A stretch of 64,000 nucleotides of DNA from CBDBLK01 sp965243145 (GTDB lineage: Bacteria; Bdellovibrionota; Bacteriovoracia; Bacteriovoracales; Bacteriovoracaceae): NCBI GenBank assembly GCA_965243145.1, contig CBDEUB010000002.1:930001-994000 (forward strand). The letters run 5' to 3'. The translations under genes were made by a program, and so were the position numbers. Positions 1 to 9,565 of the stretch are shown here, in pieces (within the stretch, counting starts at the first letter, position 1; every line of letters starts with the position of its first letter). The notes below the pieces were generated by a model, which worked only from the letters and a program-made list of their open reading frames with translations, ran no database searches and had not been told where the DNA came from.

Positions 1-2754
1 CAAATCTTCGGGAAGTTCCCTAGGGGCCGATTCCACTGGAACCATGGAAACCGAAAGAGGGCCAGAGTACATGGTGCCGTCCTGATTCATTGCCGTGTTG
101 GGAGGAATCATCATGCTGGTGCCAATATCAGCATTTTGCACCATGGCCATCTTGTCGGGTTCAATCATCACCATGCTTTTCGCCTCAACCCTGGGCAACA
201 TGTAATCGCGGAAGGGGCGGTTGTGGACATTGGCCACAATTTTAAGACGGCCCTTAAAATCCCCGTAGGTGCTTCCGTCCTGGGCAGTTACCCCCGAAGC
301 GTCGAGACTGACAATCCTTGCCCCTGCAGGAATATTGGAAAGGGTAAACCTCCCCTGAGCATCACTGACGGCCACCTGAGAAGACCCCTCCACGCTAACC
401 TTTACTCCTGCCAAGGGAATGGTAAGGCCCTTATCCATGGCCGTGCCGTCGAGAACCCTGGAAGAAAGGGTGGTGGGTTGGTTGGGTGCTGGTGCTTGAA
501 CGGTGATGGTGACTTCTTGAGAAGCAGATTCCTTGCCATCAGTGACAATAAAGGCCACCTTGTGACTCCCCACTTGAGAGGGCGAAGGTTCAAAGCGAAA
601 CTCGCGGGTGGTATCGCTAAATTTGGCGTTTAAAGGAAGGTTTCTAGCAAAGTAAGAGAGCTTGTCGCTTGCATCTTTATCACTGCCAGAAATCTTGAAA
701 CGCAATTCCGTTCCCACTTGCAAGACCTGGGGAGAGGTAATCGCTACAAGTGTGGGGGCCTGGTTTATCTCGCCAGTGACAGTAATGCTAACTTCATCGG
801 CCGTGCTAGTAAGTTTTCCATCACTTACAGTCAAACTCACCTTGTAAGTTCCGTCCCGATCGACGATCAAACTGGGAGTCGCCAAATCAGCATCGGCCAA
901 GCGGACATTGCTCAACATCGGCCGAGCAACAATCTGCCAGGCATAACTGAGTTTATCACCCTCTGGGTCACTGGAATTTTCCCCATTCAAGGTCACCAAA
1001 TCCCCGGAAATAGCACTGAGGTCGTCCCCTGCGTTGGCAACGGGGGCCGTATTACGGCGCATAATATCAATGGTCACCATAGAAACGGTATCGGAATCCC
1101 TATGGCCATCGTTTGCCTTATAGGAAAAGAGCACTTGTCCTATAAAATCCATAGCGGGGGTAAAAGTACAGGTAAGACCTGCCGTTCCCTGAAGGCAGTC
1201 TGATAGCGTTCCCGAAGTAGGTGCGTTCATCAAAGTATAAGTCAACGGGTCGTTTTCCTCATCGGTGGCACCATTCAAAGTAAAGTGCAAGGGAGTGTTT
1301 TGCGTTCCCTGAAAGGCCTGATCTCCCACCATGACTGGAGGGGTGTTGGTTTCCATGACAGTTATACTCTGTGCCTCGGTCTGGTGAGACAGTCCCGCAT
1401 TGTCGGTGACTTTGAGAATAACTGTGTAGCTTCCAGCAGTGTCAAAAGTGCGCTGTTGGGTTTCACCTATAAGAGTGGTGCCATCGTCAAAAATCCACTC
1501 GTAAGAAACAATTGTGCCATCTGAGTCACTAGAACCCGAACCATCAAAATTCACCGTCAAAGGTGCCTCTCCCTGGGTAGGCGAATAAACAAAACTGGCC
1601 ATGGGAGTTCCCGCACCCCTTTCCACTGTGAGAAAAATCTGTTTGCGAGAAATGGCATCATCGTCGTCGGTGACGGCGAGAAGCACTCTTTGCGTTCCAG
1701 CGGTTTGAAACACTTTATTCAGCGAACTTTGAGTGGAAGTTGTGCCGTCAGGGAATGTCCACAAATAAGAGGCAATACTTCCGTCGGGGTCGTTGGATGC
1801 TGAGGCATCCAGATTGACTGTCAAAGGTGCTTCTCCCGAAAGAGCGGAGGCATCAATTTTAGCGCGAGGTGGGCGGTTAAACTCGCTGGGAGTTAAACAG
1901 CGTCCCGATTTGAATGCGCCTTGAAATCGGGTGTATTTGGCCAACTGGCAGCCCTTGGCATCAATAAAGAGCTTAGATTCGGCCAAGGCCATAGCAAGGT
2001 TTTGGGCCGAAAAGAGATTGCCGGCATCAATGTGGATATTTTCTGCCTTAAAGCGGACTTTCGAGGAAAGGACAATCCTGGCGGGAAACCCCGTTGCCGA
2101 TGAGACAAGCCTGACTTCCTTGGCATCAACCAGGGTTTTATGGCCAAAATGAATAATGCCGGAACTTGTTATTTCTAAATTGGGAGCATAAAAGCTCGCA
2201 CCTCGGCCTATTTCAACGGAAGAAAGTGCGTCGTCTCTGAGGGAGGAAGTTATTTTAAATGTCTCTTTGGCCTCACCTCTTACCCCTTTGCTTAAAACGA
2301 TGTTTCGGCCAGAGAGTTCTGCGTTTTGCACCTTGAAAAAGGTTTGCCCCCCGATGAAGACTTCTCCACGGGATGAGACAATATCCACGCGGCCTTTGGA
2401 TTTAAAAATGTTATTGGCCCTGATAGTGCTTCCAGCATGGCCATCGAGGCAAATATTGTCGGCGGTGTGGGTGTAACCCCATCTTAGAGAGAGTTCACAA
2501 GGGGAGTGCACAACGACATTGGCCCCAGAGAGGGCAAAGCGGATACTCAAATTTTTATACTGTCCATTTTCCAGTCCGTAATTTTGGGCGTAGGTGGCGA
2601 GGTCTTGAGCGTTGCGGGCAATAAAGGGTTCATCCGCACAGGTGATGGCCGCATCGTAGTCGGTTTTGGGGACGCAAAAGGGTGCTTGGGCGCGAGATGG
2701 CCATACCCAGACAAAAACGACAAAAAGGAACAGGGTTTTGATTTTTGTTTGCAT
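1..2754 (-). CDS. Large secreted multi-domain protein (PKD/Ig-like), partial
   Basis: I read this frame directly. It is open from an ATG at 2754 to the first base of the window (918 codons, no stop), so the C-terminus is missing. A signal peptide of about 22 residues is followed by a region to about residue 280 rich in short alternating strands, possibly a beta-helix. PKD-like domains with DGSIASYLWTFPDGTT-type cores follow at about 295-475, then an Ig/cadherin-like module with FSYKANDG (475-570), another PKD-like module (570-665) and an Ig-like module. From about 760 there is a carboxypeptidase-regulatory-like fold, followed by an IPPNTAMNQDGT stretch of a kind often seen upstream of large surface repeats. 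It starts 17 bp after the upstream gene and shares its FSYKANDG modules, so the two probably form an operon. Secretion and surface location are inferred; binding partner unknown. Confidence 0.85.
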   Translation of the reverse strand, partial: MQTKIKTLFLFVVFVWVWPSRAQAPFCVPKTDYDAAITCADEPFIARNAQDLATYAQNYGLENGQYKNLSIRFALSGANVVVHSPCELSLRWGYTHTADNICLDGHAGSTIRANNIFKSKGRVDIVSSRGEVFIGGQTFFKVQNAELSGRNIVLSKGVRGEAKETFKITSSLRDDALSSVEIGRGASFYAPNLEITSSGIIHFGHKTLVDAKEVRLVSSATGFPARIVLSSKVRFKAENIHIDAGNLFSAQNLAMALAESKLFIDAKGCQLAKYTRFQGAFKSGRCLTPSEFNRPPRAKIDASALSGEAPLTVNLDASASNDPDGSIASYLWTFPDGTTSTQSSLNKVFQTAGTQRVLLAVTDDDDAISRKQIFLTVERGAGTPMASFVYSPTQGEAPLTVNFDGSGSSDSDGTIVSYEWIFDDGTTLIGETQQRTFDTAGSYTVILKVTDNAGLSHQTEAQSITVMETNTPPVMVGDQAFQGTQNTPLHFTLNGATDEENDPLTYTLMNAPTSGTLSDCLQGTAGLTCTFTPAMDFIGQVLFSYKANDGHRDSDTVSMVTIDIMRRNTAPVANAGDDLSAISGDLVTLNGENSSDPEGDKLSYAWQIVARPMLSNVRLADADLATPSLIVDRDGTYKVSLTVSDGKLTSTADEVSITVTGEINQAPTLVAITSPQVLQVGTELRFKISGSDKDASDKLSYFARNLPLNAKFSDTTREFRFEPSPSQVGSHKVAFIVTDGKESASQEVTITVQAPAPNQPTTLSSRVLDGTAMDKGLTIPLAGVKVSVEGSSQVAVSDAQGRFTLSNIPAGARIVSLDASGVTAQDGSTYGDFKGRLKIVANVHNRPFRDYMLPRVEAKSMVMIEPDKMAMVQNADIGTSMMIPPNTAMNQDGTMYSGPLSVSMVPVESAPRELPEDL

Positions 2755-2771
2755 AATTTGCGCCCTCGCTC

Positions 2772-5700
2772 TTATGGTGCCTCAACATCAATAAAGACGG
2801 TAAAGACTTCCAGGGAATCGTTTTGGCCATCATTGGCCTTATAGGTAAAAGAAATTTCCTCCGTGGTATTGCCGTCGGGGATATAATCGCAAGTGAGATC
2901 AGTGCCTCCTTCCAGACAGCCAGAAAGTGTGCCACTGGAAGGAGCACTCACCAAAGTATAAGTGAGAGAATCCCCTTCTTCGTCTGTGGCCGCCTCCAAA
3001 GTAATTGTTTGGGCCATATCTTGTTTGGCCTCCACGCTCTTGCTTGTGTTTAAAAAGAAGGGTGGGGTTTGATCGGAACGGACAATCATGCGAGTATCTG
3101 CCCAAGTATCGGTTTGTTCTAAAAAGTCAGTTCCCGTGTGTTCAAAACGAGATACGAAAGGTATTCCCTTGCTTTCTATACTTTTCTCAATCGTATCTGC
3201 ATCACTTACAACATTGATCTCCACTTCGGTGTTTTCGAGAGAATCCCTATTCCCATCATTCGCACGGTAAGCAAATTTAATCGTTCCGGTAAAATCCTGA
3301 GGAGGGGTGTAACGACAAGTGAGACTTTCCGTTCCCCCAAGACAATTCTCAAGTATCCCTTGAGGTGCTGGCATATCTTCAAGAAAGTAAGTTATGGTGT
3401 CGCCTTCATTATCCCAAGCGGGCAAAAGATTAAGTGTAGAAACTTTATTTTGCTCTACCGTAAAAAATTGTCTTCTGGGCATATCAGGTGGATGCCCCAA
3501 GGAAGAACGCACCCAAACCAGTTGATCAGTGGAAATATCGTTATCTAAAACATCAGTAATAGTAAGAACAACATTATAAACTCCTAGAGAACTAAAAACA
3601 TGGGTGGAGTCACTCCCTTGTGTCGTTGTTCCATCTCCAAAATCCCATACATAAGATTTAACTTTGGCCCTAGAAATAGAGTTTTCGGAACTAAATTCCA
3701 CTGTTTGGGAATTCAAAGGAAATTGAGGAGCAAGGCCAATACGAGGATAGATGCGAGAAAATCCCCCCACATCAGAATCCTGGAAATCTCCTACAGTTTC
3801 GTCATCTCCAACATTGTTTGTGTGCCCCAATCCCAATTGGCCTCGACTATTTTTTCCCCAACATTTAAGACTTCCTGAAATAAGCAAAGCACAAATGTGA
3901 TCTAGGCCTGCTACAATATCAATAACCTCATCAGAAAAATTTAATGCCGGCGCAGTAGTAATAAGTTCATTGTCTCCAAGATGAGATAAGTTGCCAGCAT
4001 ACCCTAATCCCAATTGGCCAAAATTGCTCACACCCCAACAACGAACCGTGCCGTCATCAAGGAGAGCGCAAGTAAAATATCTTCCAGCAACTACTTTTTT
4101 TGCTTTGCGATCAAGGGGAACGGTTATATCTACTGGATCAAAATTTTCATCATAGACAACATTTTGGCCATGTCCTAGGCCAAACTGTCCAAAGCCATTA
4201 TGGCCCCAGCATTGAATCTCACCAGAAGAAAGAAGTCCACAAGCGTGATTGGCCCCTATCGCTACTTGTTGAACGGGGCCACCTAAAGGAAGTGTTGCGA
4301 ACGCATCGGGGTGTTCATCATCTCCAATATTTTGATCGTCAAGGCCTGGAACAAAACCTAAAATTAAGCCTTTGTTGCCCCAACACCTAACCCCACCTCC
4401 TTCGAGGATGGCACAAAAAACTTCCCCCTTACCGCTTCCTGCAAGACTTGTAACTTTGCCTCCAAGTTCAAGGTAGGGAAGATCTTTAAGACTTGCTCCT
4501 GTGCCACCTACATTGGTATAATCTTTTCCATAGCCTAATATACCAGAACCCCCGAGTCCCCAACATTTCACACGGCCATTTTCAAAGAGAGCACAGGAAC
4601 TAAATATTTGTGAGGCAATATCTATAACCCTAAGATTAGTTCCAAAGTCGATACCTTCCTCGGGAGTAAAATAAATTGAAGAATATCCACGCGGTAAAAA
4701 ACCCAGTTCTCCGCTAGAACCGAGAGAATTCCAACACCTGACTTTGCCAGCATCGGTTAAAGCACAAGTAAAATATCCTCCCAAAGAAAGTTTGACGATT
4801 CTCTGATGAATGTCAACATAACCTCTACTAAGAGGCGATTCATCGTCACCTAGATTGTTCAACAAACCACGATAACCCAATTGAGAACTAAAATTGTACC
4901 CCCAGCAACGAACATTTCCATCAACAGTAATAAGACAGGAGTGATCACGCCCCGTCGCAATTTGAGCAATGGGAGAACTGAAAGTTGGTGCCTTTAAAGT
5001 CACCATCGAAACATTGGAATCAAGTTGGCCATCATTGGCCTTGTAAGAAAACATGACATTGCCATTAAAGTCGTTGGGAAAGATATAAGTGCAATAAAAC
5101 TTATTTTCTCTATCTATACAGCTTAGATTTCCTTGTGATGGCATGGAAACTAGAGAATAGGATAAGTCATCACCTTCTAAATCTAATGCCGACTTCAATC
5201 TAAAAGTAATTGTTTGGCCCTCTCTGAAAACTTGATGTTCCTGAGTTGGTGGCAGTGTTGGCCCTGTATTATAGGCCACATTGACAGAAACTTTTGAAAC
5301 TGTACCTCGTACCGGCATTCCATTGTCGTAAGTAAGTACATAGAAATTTTCTATTCCCTTAAAACCTTGATCTCCTTGATATTGGAAGAGATTCCCCATT
5401 AAGAAGGCCTCTCCATATCGAGCATCATTTAGGATAGTAAAAGAATGAGATTGTCCCGAATCTGGATCGCTGACCGCAATTTGCCCTGACACTGAACGCA
5501 TCATGGTGGAGACCTCTAGGGATAAGTCGGCCACAGTGGGTGGCGAATTTGCTCCAGAAACAGTGGGATTGGAGATAAAATTGATGCGAACAAAGCTACC
5601 CACCTCGCCTCGAAGGTTTACTACGATATTATTGTCGGCCGATAAAGAGACAGGTACAAAAAAACGAGATATACCCTCAGAAAAAAGAGGCGTTGGAAGT

Positions 5701-6254
5701 CGCACATAATTTAAGCTGAGGGACAAACTCTTTAAATTAACCCCCTCAACGCTTAAAAGGTAGTCCCCCGGTGTGGCCGTAAAGGGATGAAAAAAACCAA
5801 AACAGCCCAAAACTCCTCCTGAGAGAGCGCAAAGACTGGGGGGAGTAAAAGATATGGGAGTAGAGAGAAGTTCTGTACCTCTTGGCCTTGCCACCGAAAG
5901 CACCAAATATTCAGGTTCGCTGATTTGATCGCCATCACTGACTTGTAACTCAACGACATAAGTCCCTTCTCTTTCTGCAAAAAAAGACGGCATGGAAGGA
6001 CTCGGCGTAGAAAGAGTTGCAGCAGAAAGAGGCGGTTTAATCAACAATTTCCAACTGTAAATTAAATCGTTATTTTCAGGGTCACTGGAGGCGGTTCCAT
6101 CGAGTTGAACCGTACTGCCCGCTATAACCGTTGTTGCTGCAGTAGTAATGTTGGCCATAGGGGCCTGATTGATTGTCTGGGCATTGAGATGGAAGCAAAA
6201 GAAAAGCGAATAGAGAAAAAAGAAACGGCTTATCGCCACTTGTTTGTATTTCAT
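2772..6254 (-). CDS. Secreted RCC1-repeat protein with PKD and Ig-like domains
   Basis: 1160-residue protein with an N-terminal signal peptide (hydrophobic FFFLYSLFFCFHLNAQ). A PKD-like domain lies at about 35-130 and an Ig/cadherin-like module at about 330-415. Seven RCC1-type repeats follow at about 425-825, each carrying a C-x-L...G-x-(V/I/L)-x-C-W motif (for example CALLDDGTVRCWG), which predicts a seven-bladed propeller. A PKD domain (about 835-920) and two more Ig-like modules with YKANDG/YRANDG signatures complete the protein. Paired Cys residues in each blade could form disulfides outside the cytoplasm. RCC1 propellers usually mediate protein binding; here the role is unknown, probably surface or released adhesion. 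It is the first gene of a pair with the next PKD protein downstream on the same strand. Confidence 0.9.
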   Translation of the reverse strand: MKYKQVAISRFFFLYSLFFCFHLNAQTINQAPMANITTAATTVIAGSTVQLDGTASSDPENNDLIYSWKLLIKPPLSAATLSTPSPSMPSFFAEREGTYVVELQVSDGDQISEPEYLVLSVARPRGTELLSTPISFTPPSLCALSGGVLGCFGFFHPFTATPGDYLLSVEGVNLKSLSLSLNYVRLPTPLFSEGISRFFVPVSLSADNNIVVNLRGEVGSFVRINFISNPTVSGANSPPTVADLSLEVSTMMRSVSGQIAVSDPDSGQSHSFTILNDARYGEAFLMGNLFQYQGDQGFKGIENFYVLTYDNGMPVRGTVSKVSVNVAYNTGPTLPPTQEHQVFREGQTITFRLKSALDLEGDDLSYSLVSMPSQGNLSCIDRENKFYCTYIFPNDFNGNVMFSYKANDGQLDSNVSMVTLKAPTFSSPIAQIATGRDHSCLITVDGNVRCWGYNFSSQLGYRGLLNNLGDDESPLSRGYVDIHQRIVKLSLGGYFTCALTDAGKVRCWNSLGSSGELGFLPRGYSSIYFTPEEGIDFGTNLRVIDIASQIFSSCALFENGRVKCWGLGGSGILGYGKDYTNVGGTGASLKDLPYLELGGKVTSLAGSGKGEVFCAILEGGGVRCWGNKGLILGFVPGLDDQNIGDDEHPDAFATLPLGGPVQQVAIGANHACGLLSSGEIQCWGHNGFGQFGLGHGQNVVYDENFDPVDITVPLDRKAKKVVAGRYFTCALLDDGTVRCWGVSNFGQLGLGYAGNLSHLGDNELITTAPALNFSDEVIDIVAGLDHICALLISGSLKCWGKNSRGQLGLGHTNNVGDDETVGDFQDSDVGGFSRIYPRIGLAPQFPLNSQTVEFSSENSISRAKVKSYVWDFGDGTTTQGSDSTHVFSSLGVYNVVLTITDVLDNDISTDQLVWVRSSLGHPPDMPRRQFFTVEQNKVSTLNLLPAWDNEGDTITYFLEDMPAPQGILENCLGGTESLTCRYTPPQDFTGTIKFAYRANDGNRDSLENTEVEINVVSDADTIEKSIESKGIPFVSRFEHTGTDFLEQTDTWADTRMIVRSDQTPPFFLNTSKSVEAKQDMAQTITLEAATDEEGDSLTYTLVSAPSSGTLSGCLEGGTDLTCDYIPDGNTTEEISFTYKANDGQNDSLEVFTVFIDVEAP

Positions 6255-6366
6255 AGGCCCCTTCCCTAGTTAAAACCGATTTAATACGCTTTGTTTTTTT
6301 TAAACTCTTTAATGCTGGCCATACTTTTTTAAATAAACAACCCTATTTTCAAAAAAATTTTCATTT

Positions 6367-8085
6367 TTGAAAATATTTTTTATCTTTAAAAAAATGATGC
6401 GATGCTGTTTCAGATTAGACAATTTAATCATTCTGGGTGGCCCAGGTTCAGGTAAAACCACCATTGCTTTAATTAAGGCCGAAAAAGAAGCAAACTCGTT
6501 ATTTATTGGGCAAAAAGTTTTGTTTTTAAGTTTTGCTAGGGCAACGGTGTCCAGAGTGATCGAAGGTGCTACACATTTAATAGACAAAAAATCTTTGAAG
6601 TATATTGAAATTAATACCTATCATGGATTCTTTTGGAACATTTTGAGAAGTCATGGCTATCTTATCAATAAAAATTATCCTTTTACTATAATGAATGCTG
6701 CTAACGAAGCGGTAAGAATGGCAAATATTCCAAAAGAAGAAAGAAAAAAAAGACGCAAAGAAATATTTGATACGACAGGGTTTTTAGCATTTGATTTATT
6801 CGCCTCTTTGGCCAAAGAGTTAATTTCAAGATCAAAAAAATTAAGAAAAATAATTTCAAGGTCATATCCCATAATTATCGTTGATGAATTTCAGGATACA
6901 AATATTGAAGAATGGGAAATAATAAAACTATTAAGTGAAGAATCTAAAATTATTGCTCTTGCTGACCCAAATCAGAGAATTTATGATTTTAGAGGAGCTG
7001 ATCCTGCTCGAATAGCTCAATTTATTAAACAGCTAAATCCAGATAATTTTAATTTTGAAAACCAAAATAATAGAAGTTTGAATACGGACATAAATATCTT
7101 TGGAAACGACCTTCTTACGGGAAAAAATCAACATAATAAGTATAACGATGTCAAGGTACACTTATATTCTTCCTACGGAAGAAACCGTCACGAAATGTAT
7201 TCTCTTAAAACAAAAGTGATAGGGGGAATTAAAAGATTGAAAAGTATTCAAGGATGGTCAATCGCAGTATTAGTTCCTACAAAGCACCAAATGCTACAGG
7301 CATCAAATTATTTTTCTTCTCAATACGATAATCTCCCCCCTATTGAACACGATGTTGCCATTGATTCCGAAGGGCCAGAACTCGCAGGATATTTATTTGC
7401 AAAGTTATTGGAGCCATTTAATTCGACAAAAGAAATAAAAGAGAAAATTATTATTCATCTAATAGATCATCTAAAGGGAAGAAAGGGAAACAATCCTCCT
7501 ACACAAAATGATTTAAGACTTTCCGCAGCTTTAGAAAATTTCTTGCAAGAAAATAAAATAAGAGGCTCTCGAAGAAAACAATTGATTAAGGAAATTGATC
7601 AAATTTCTGAAGATAGGGCCAAAGTTAAATTGACAGGCACTCCTTCGGAAGATTGGTTGAAAAATTTGAGCTTATTCCATCACGCCAAAGAAGCCCCTCT
7701 AGTAGATTTAAGAGAAGATGCAAGATATGTAAGGTTATTGCACAAAGGTTCCCATTTAAGGGAGACCTTGAATCAACTGTGGAGAAGGCATGGGTGTTAT
7801 TACGAAGCAAGTAAGGCTTTTCAGGAAGTGATGCGGCAGGAAAGTTTCTCAATTTCCGTTAGGAAAACTTCTGGAATCAATATAATGACCATACATAAAT
7901 CTAAAGGCAAGCAATTCAATGAGGTGTTTCTTTTTGAAGGATTTCATAGAGGCAGATTTGTGAGGCAACCAGAAATAGAGAAAAGTATCAACCAATCTAG
8001 ACTAACTTTAAGAGTAGGTATTACGAGAGCAATGCAAAAGGCTACTATATTATCTCCATCAAATAAACCGTGCGAAATACTCTAA
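6367..8085 (+). CDS. UvrD/PcrA-like superfamily 1 helicase (orphan)
   Basis: 572-residue SF1 ATPase. Walker A is GGPGSGKTT at residues 24-32, the Walker B/DEAD-like motif is DEFQDT at about 173-178, motif III is seen around DPNQRIYDFRGA, and C-terminal motifs include IMTIHKSKGKQFNEV and GITRAMQ. These are hallmarks of UvrD/Rep-type 3'-5' translocases. Fewer than 25 residues precede Walker A and the segment is Phe-rich, so the N-terminus may be truncated or start at an internal ATG (6394). The gene is strongly AT-rich and GGCC-poor compared with neighbours, which suggests transfer. Similar solitary helicases occur in phage-defence pairs such as GajAB, but no GajA-like OLD nuclease is adjacent. 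Function beyond ATP-dependent DNA unwinding is inference. Confidence 0.85.
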   Translation: MKIFFIFKKMMRCCFRLDNLIILGGPGSGKTTIALIKAEKEANSLFIGQKVLFLSFARATVSRVIEGATHLIDKKSLKYIEINTYHGFFWNILRSHGYLINKNYPFTIMNAANEAVRMANIPKEERKKRRKEIFDTTGFLAFDLFASLAKELISRSKKLRKIISRSYPIIIVDEFQDTNIEEWEIIKLLSEESKIIALADPNQRIYDFRGADPARIAQFIKQLNPDNFNFENQNNRSLNTDINIFGNDLLTGKNQHNKYNDVKVHLYSSYGRNRHEMYSLKTKVIGGIKRLKSIQGWSIAVLVPTKHQMLQASNYFSSQYDNLPPIEHDVAIDSEGPELAGYLFAKLLEPFNSTKEIKEKIIIHLIDHLKGRKGNNPPTQNDLRLSAALENFLQENKIRGSRRKQLIKEIDQISEDRAKVKLTGTPSEDWLKNLSLFHHAKEAPLVDLREDARYVRLLHKGSHLRETLNQLWRRHGCYYEASKAFQEVMRQESFSISVRKTSGINIMTIHKSKGKQFNEVFLFEGFHRGRFVRQPEIEKSINQSRLTLRVGITRAMQKATILSPSNKPCEIL

Positions 8086-8210
8086 AAACAATGTTTTAAC
8101 CAGTAAGCTCGCTATTTTTTCTATTGAAAAAACTGCTCTGTCCTGCCAAATTGATACAATCTCAGTAACCATCTCCTGGGAAAAAAGGCCACTTTACGAC
8201 CTCTGACCTC

Positions 8211-8570
8211 TTACTTAGGCCGTTTGCCTTTGGAAATTCCATTGGCCTTTAAGGCCTTGAGAATCGTGCTTTTGGCCCATGCGGAGTTTGTGAGTTTGGC
8301 GATTTTTTGCATACTGAGGCCGAAATTGAGGTAGAGTTTCCGCAAAATTCTGCAATTTTCGGCCGGATGATTTAAGAAATGTTCAGTAAAAACAGATAGA
8401 TAGGTCGTGGAGGTCGAGAGTTTATCCAGCGTTACACCACCTCCACCACTCGTTATGATGGATGAACTCGTGGCCACCTCTGAGGCCGTGTTACAGTTCC
8501 CAGAGGATTTAGCAAAATATAAGTTCGAGGCCCTATGGCCTTCCAAATGGGAATGAACACACTTCAACAC
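8211..8570 (-). CDS. Small protein with C-terminal helix-turn-helix, possible remnant
   Basis: 119 residues from a GTG; the frame stays open upstream to 8609 without a better start. The C-terminal part (FGLSMQKIAKLT...STILKALKANGI) has the spacing of a resolvase-type helix-turn-helix that reads a start-region/turn/recognition-helix pattern. The middle is a low-complexity Ser/Thr/Gly stretch and the N-terminus matches nothing I recognise. No convincing Shine-Dalgarno precedes it. It may be the surviving DNA-binding tail of a recombinase brought in with the neighbouring AT-rich helicase gene. A decayed gene is as likely as a functional one. Confidence 0.35.
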   Translation of the reverse strand: MLKCVHSHLEGHRASNLYFAKSSGNCNTASEVATSSSIITSGGGGVTLDKLSTSTTYLSVFTEHFLNHPAENCRILRKLYLNFGLSMQKIAKLTNSAWAKSTILKALKANGISKGKRPK

Positions 8571-8966
8571 ATCGAATATGGCCTTTCGTGCAAATTGATC
8601 CTTATAAACTTAAACTGAAGGGAAACTAACCGATGAACAAAACACAACCAACAATCCCACGAATAGATAGGCCAGTCACGCCCGCTGGGAGGTGGTAGAT
8701 AGGCCATATATTTATGGGCTAAATTTGGGCTAACATAGATGAAAATGGCCCATTGAAACTAAAATTAGAACACAGTGCGCATATTTGCTCGGGTTGGTAA
8801 AAGGTTAGTAAATTCGATGAGTTGTAATGGTTCTTGACGATGTGTGTTTATCTGTCGCTGCTATGGCCCATGGCATCCCTTCTTCGGCACCATGCATTAT
8901 CAACAACATTGACTGCCCCAGGAAGGAAGGGGATGATCGCAGAACACTATTTAAGGAGGTGGAACA
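8571..8966. other. Intergenic gap, no gene recognised
   Basis: About 400 bp without a convincing gene. A 21-codon open frame on the plus strand (8633 onward) has a weak GAAGGG-like leader and no similarity I recognise. Several short overlapping frames near 8834 are likely chance. The last bases hold a very strong Shine-Dalgarno (AGGAGGTGG, 8952-8960) that fixes the start of the next gene at 8967. Confidence 0.5.
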
Positions 8967-9398
8967 ATGACAAAATTTTGGCCATGGGTGGTGTTCTTTT
9001 GTGTCTCCCTAGGCATTAACGCCTATACGGAGTGCACAGGTGATGTCAACGACCCCATAACTCTATTTGAAATCGGCGACGAAGTTTATGGGCCAGTTCT
9101 CAGAGATGGTGGCAAAGTCGTCGGGATCGATGTTGAAGCGGGCATGATCACCGTCCAATACAAAGGCATTGCCAAGCTCCGCCACCACCCCACCGCACGA
9201 TGGTCTGTCCGCTGCGGTTGCCTCGGTGGATTTTGCGTCGGAGACAGCGTCGAACACCGCTTGCTAACCGGGAGTTCAGTGGTCTGGGCCATAAACTATT
9301 CCTACAAAAAACTGATCGTGAGGACATTTTTTCTCAATTCTTTTCAAGACTACTACCCCGAAGAACTGAGGCACATCCCCTACATATCCCCTAAATGA
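8967..9398 (+). CDS. Small secreted Cys-containing protein, unknown
   Basis: 143 residues, start fixed by the AGGAGGTGG ribosome-binding site six bases upstream. Residues 1-20 (KFWPWVVFFCVSLGINAYT) form a signal peptide. The mature part has several Cys residues (EC, RCGCLGGFC) and a short segment of alternating charged and hydrophobic residues resembling an SH3-like/KOW-like barrel (GDEVYGPVLRDGGKVVGIDVE), that is a GDxVxx...V..ID pattern. No family assigned. A GC-rich hairpin lies just downstream, so it is probably monocistronic. It precedes a secreted metalloprotease gene on the same strand and could be a partner of it; that is conjecture. Confidence 0.65.
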   Translation: MTKFWPWVVFFCVSLGINAYTECTGDVNDPITLFEIGDEVYGPVLRDGGKVVGIDVEAGMITVQYKGIAKLRHHPTARWSVRCGCLGGFCVGDSVEHRLLTGSSVVWAINYSYKKLIVRTFFLNSFQDYYPEELRHIPYISPK

Positions 9399-9404
9399 CA
9401 TGAT

Positions 9405-9427
9405 CGGGGCCGCCCGTTTGGCCCCCG
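9405..9427 (+). terminator. GC-rich hairpin, possible terminator
   Basis: CGGGGCC and GGCCCCCG form a seven-pair stem (one bulge) around an 8-nt loop, 6 bp after the stop of the small secreted protein gene. There is no long T tract (AATAAAAA follows), so termination efficiency is uncertain. Confidence 0.4.
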
Positions 9428-9565
9428 TTCCCAATAAAAACCCTTGACTAAAAACCTACAATTTCAACCGTTAGATTTTGCCTGGCCTTAAAACCTGTCG
9501 CCGTTGAGCGAAAATGGGACAAACCAACGCTGCCAGAATACTATGGGCCAAATCCCAAAGTAGTA

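Noticed and set aside
6367..8085. Gabija system
   Set aside because: Only a GajB-like helicase is present; no OLD/TOPRIM GajA nuclease lies on either side.
8834..9019. 61-residue open frame before the small secreted protein
   Set aside because: It has no ribosome-binding site and overlaps the well-supported gene at 8967.
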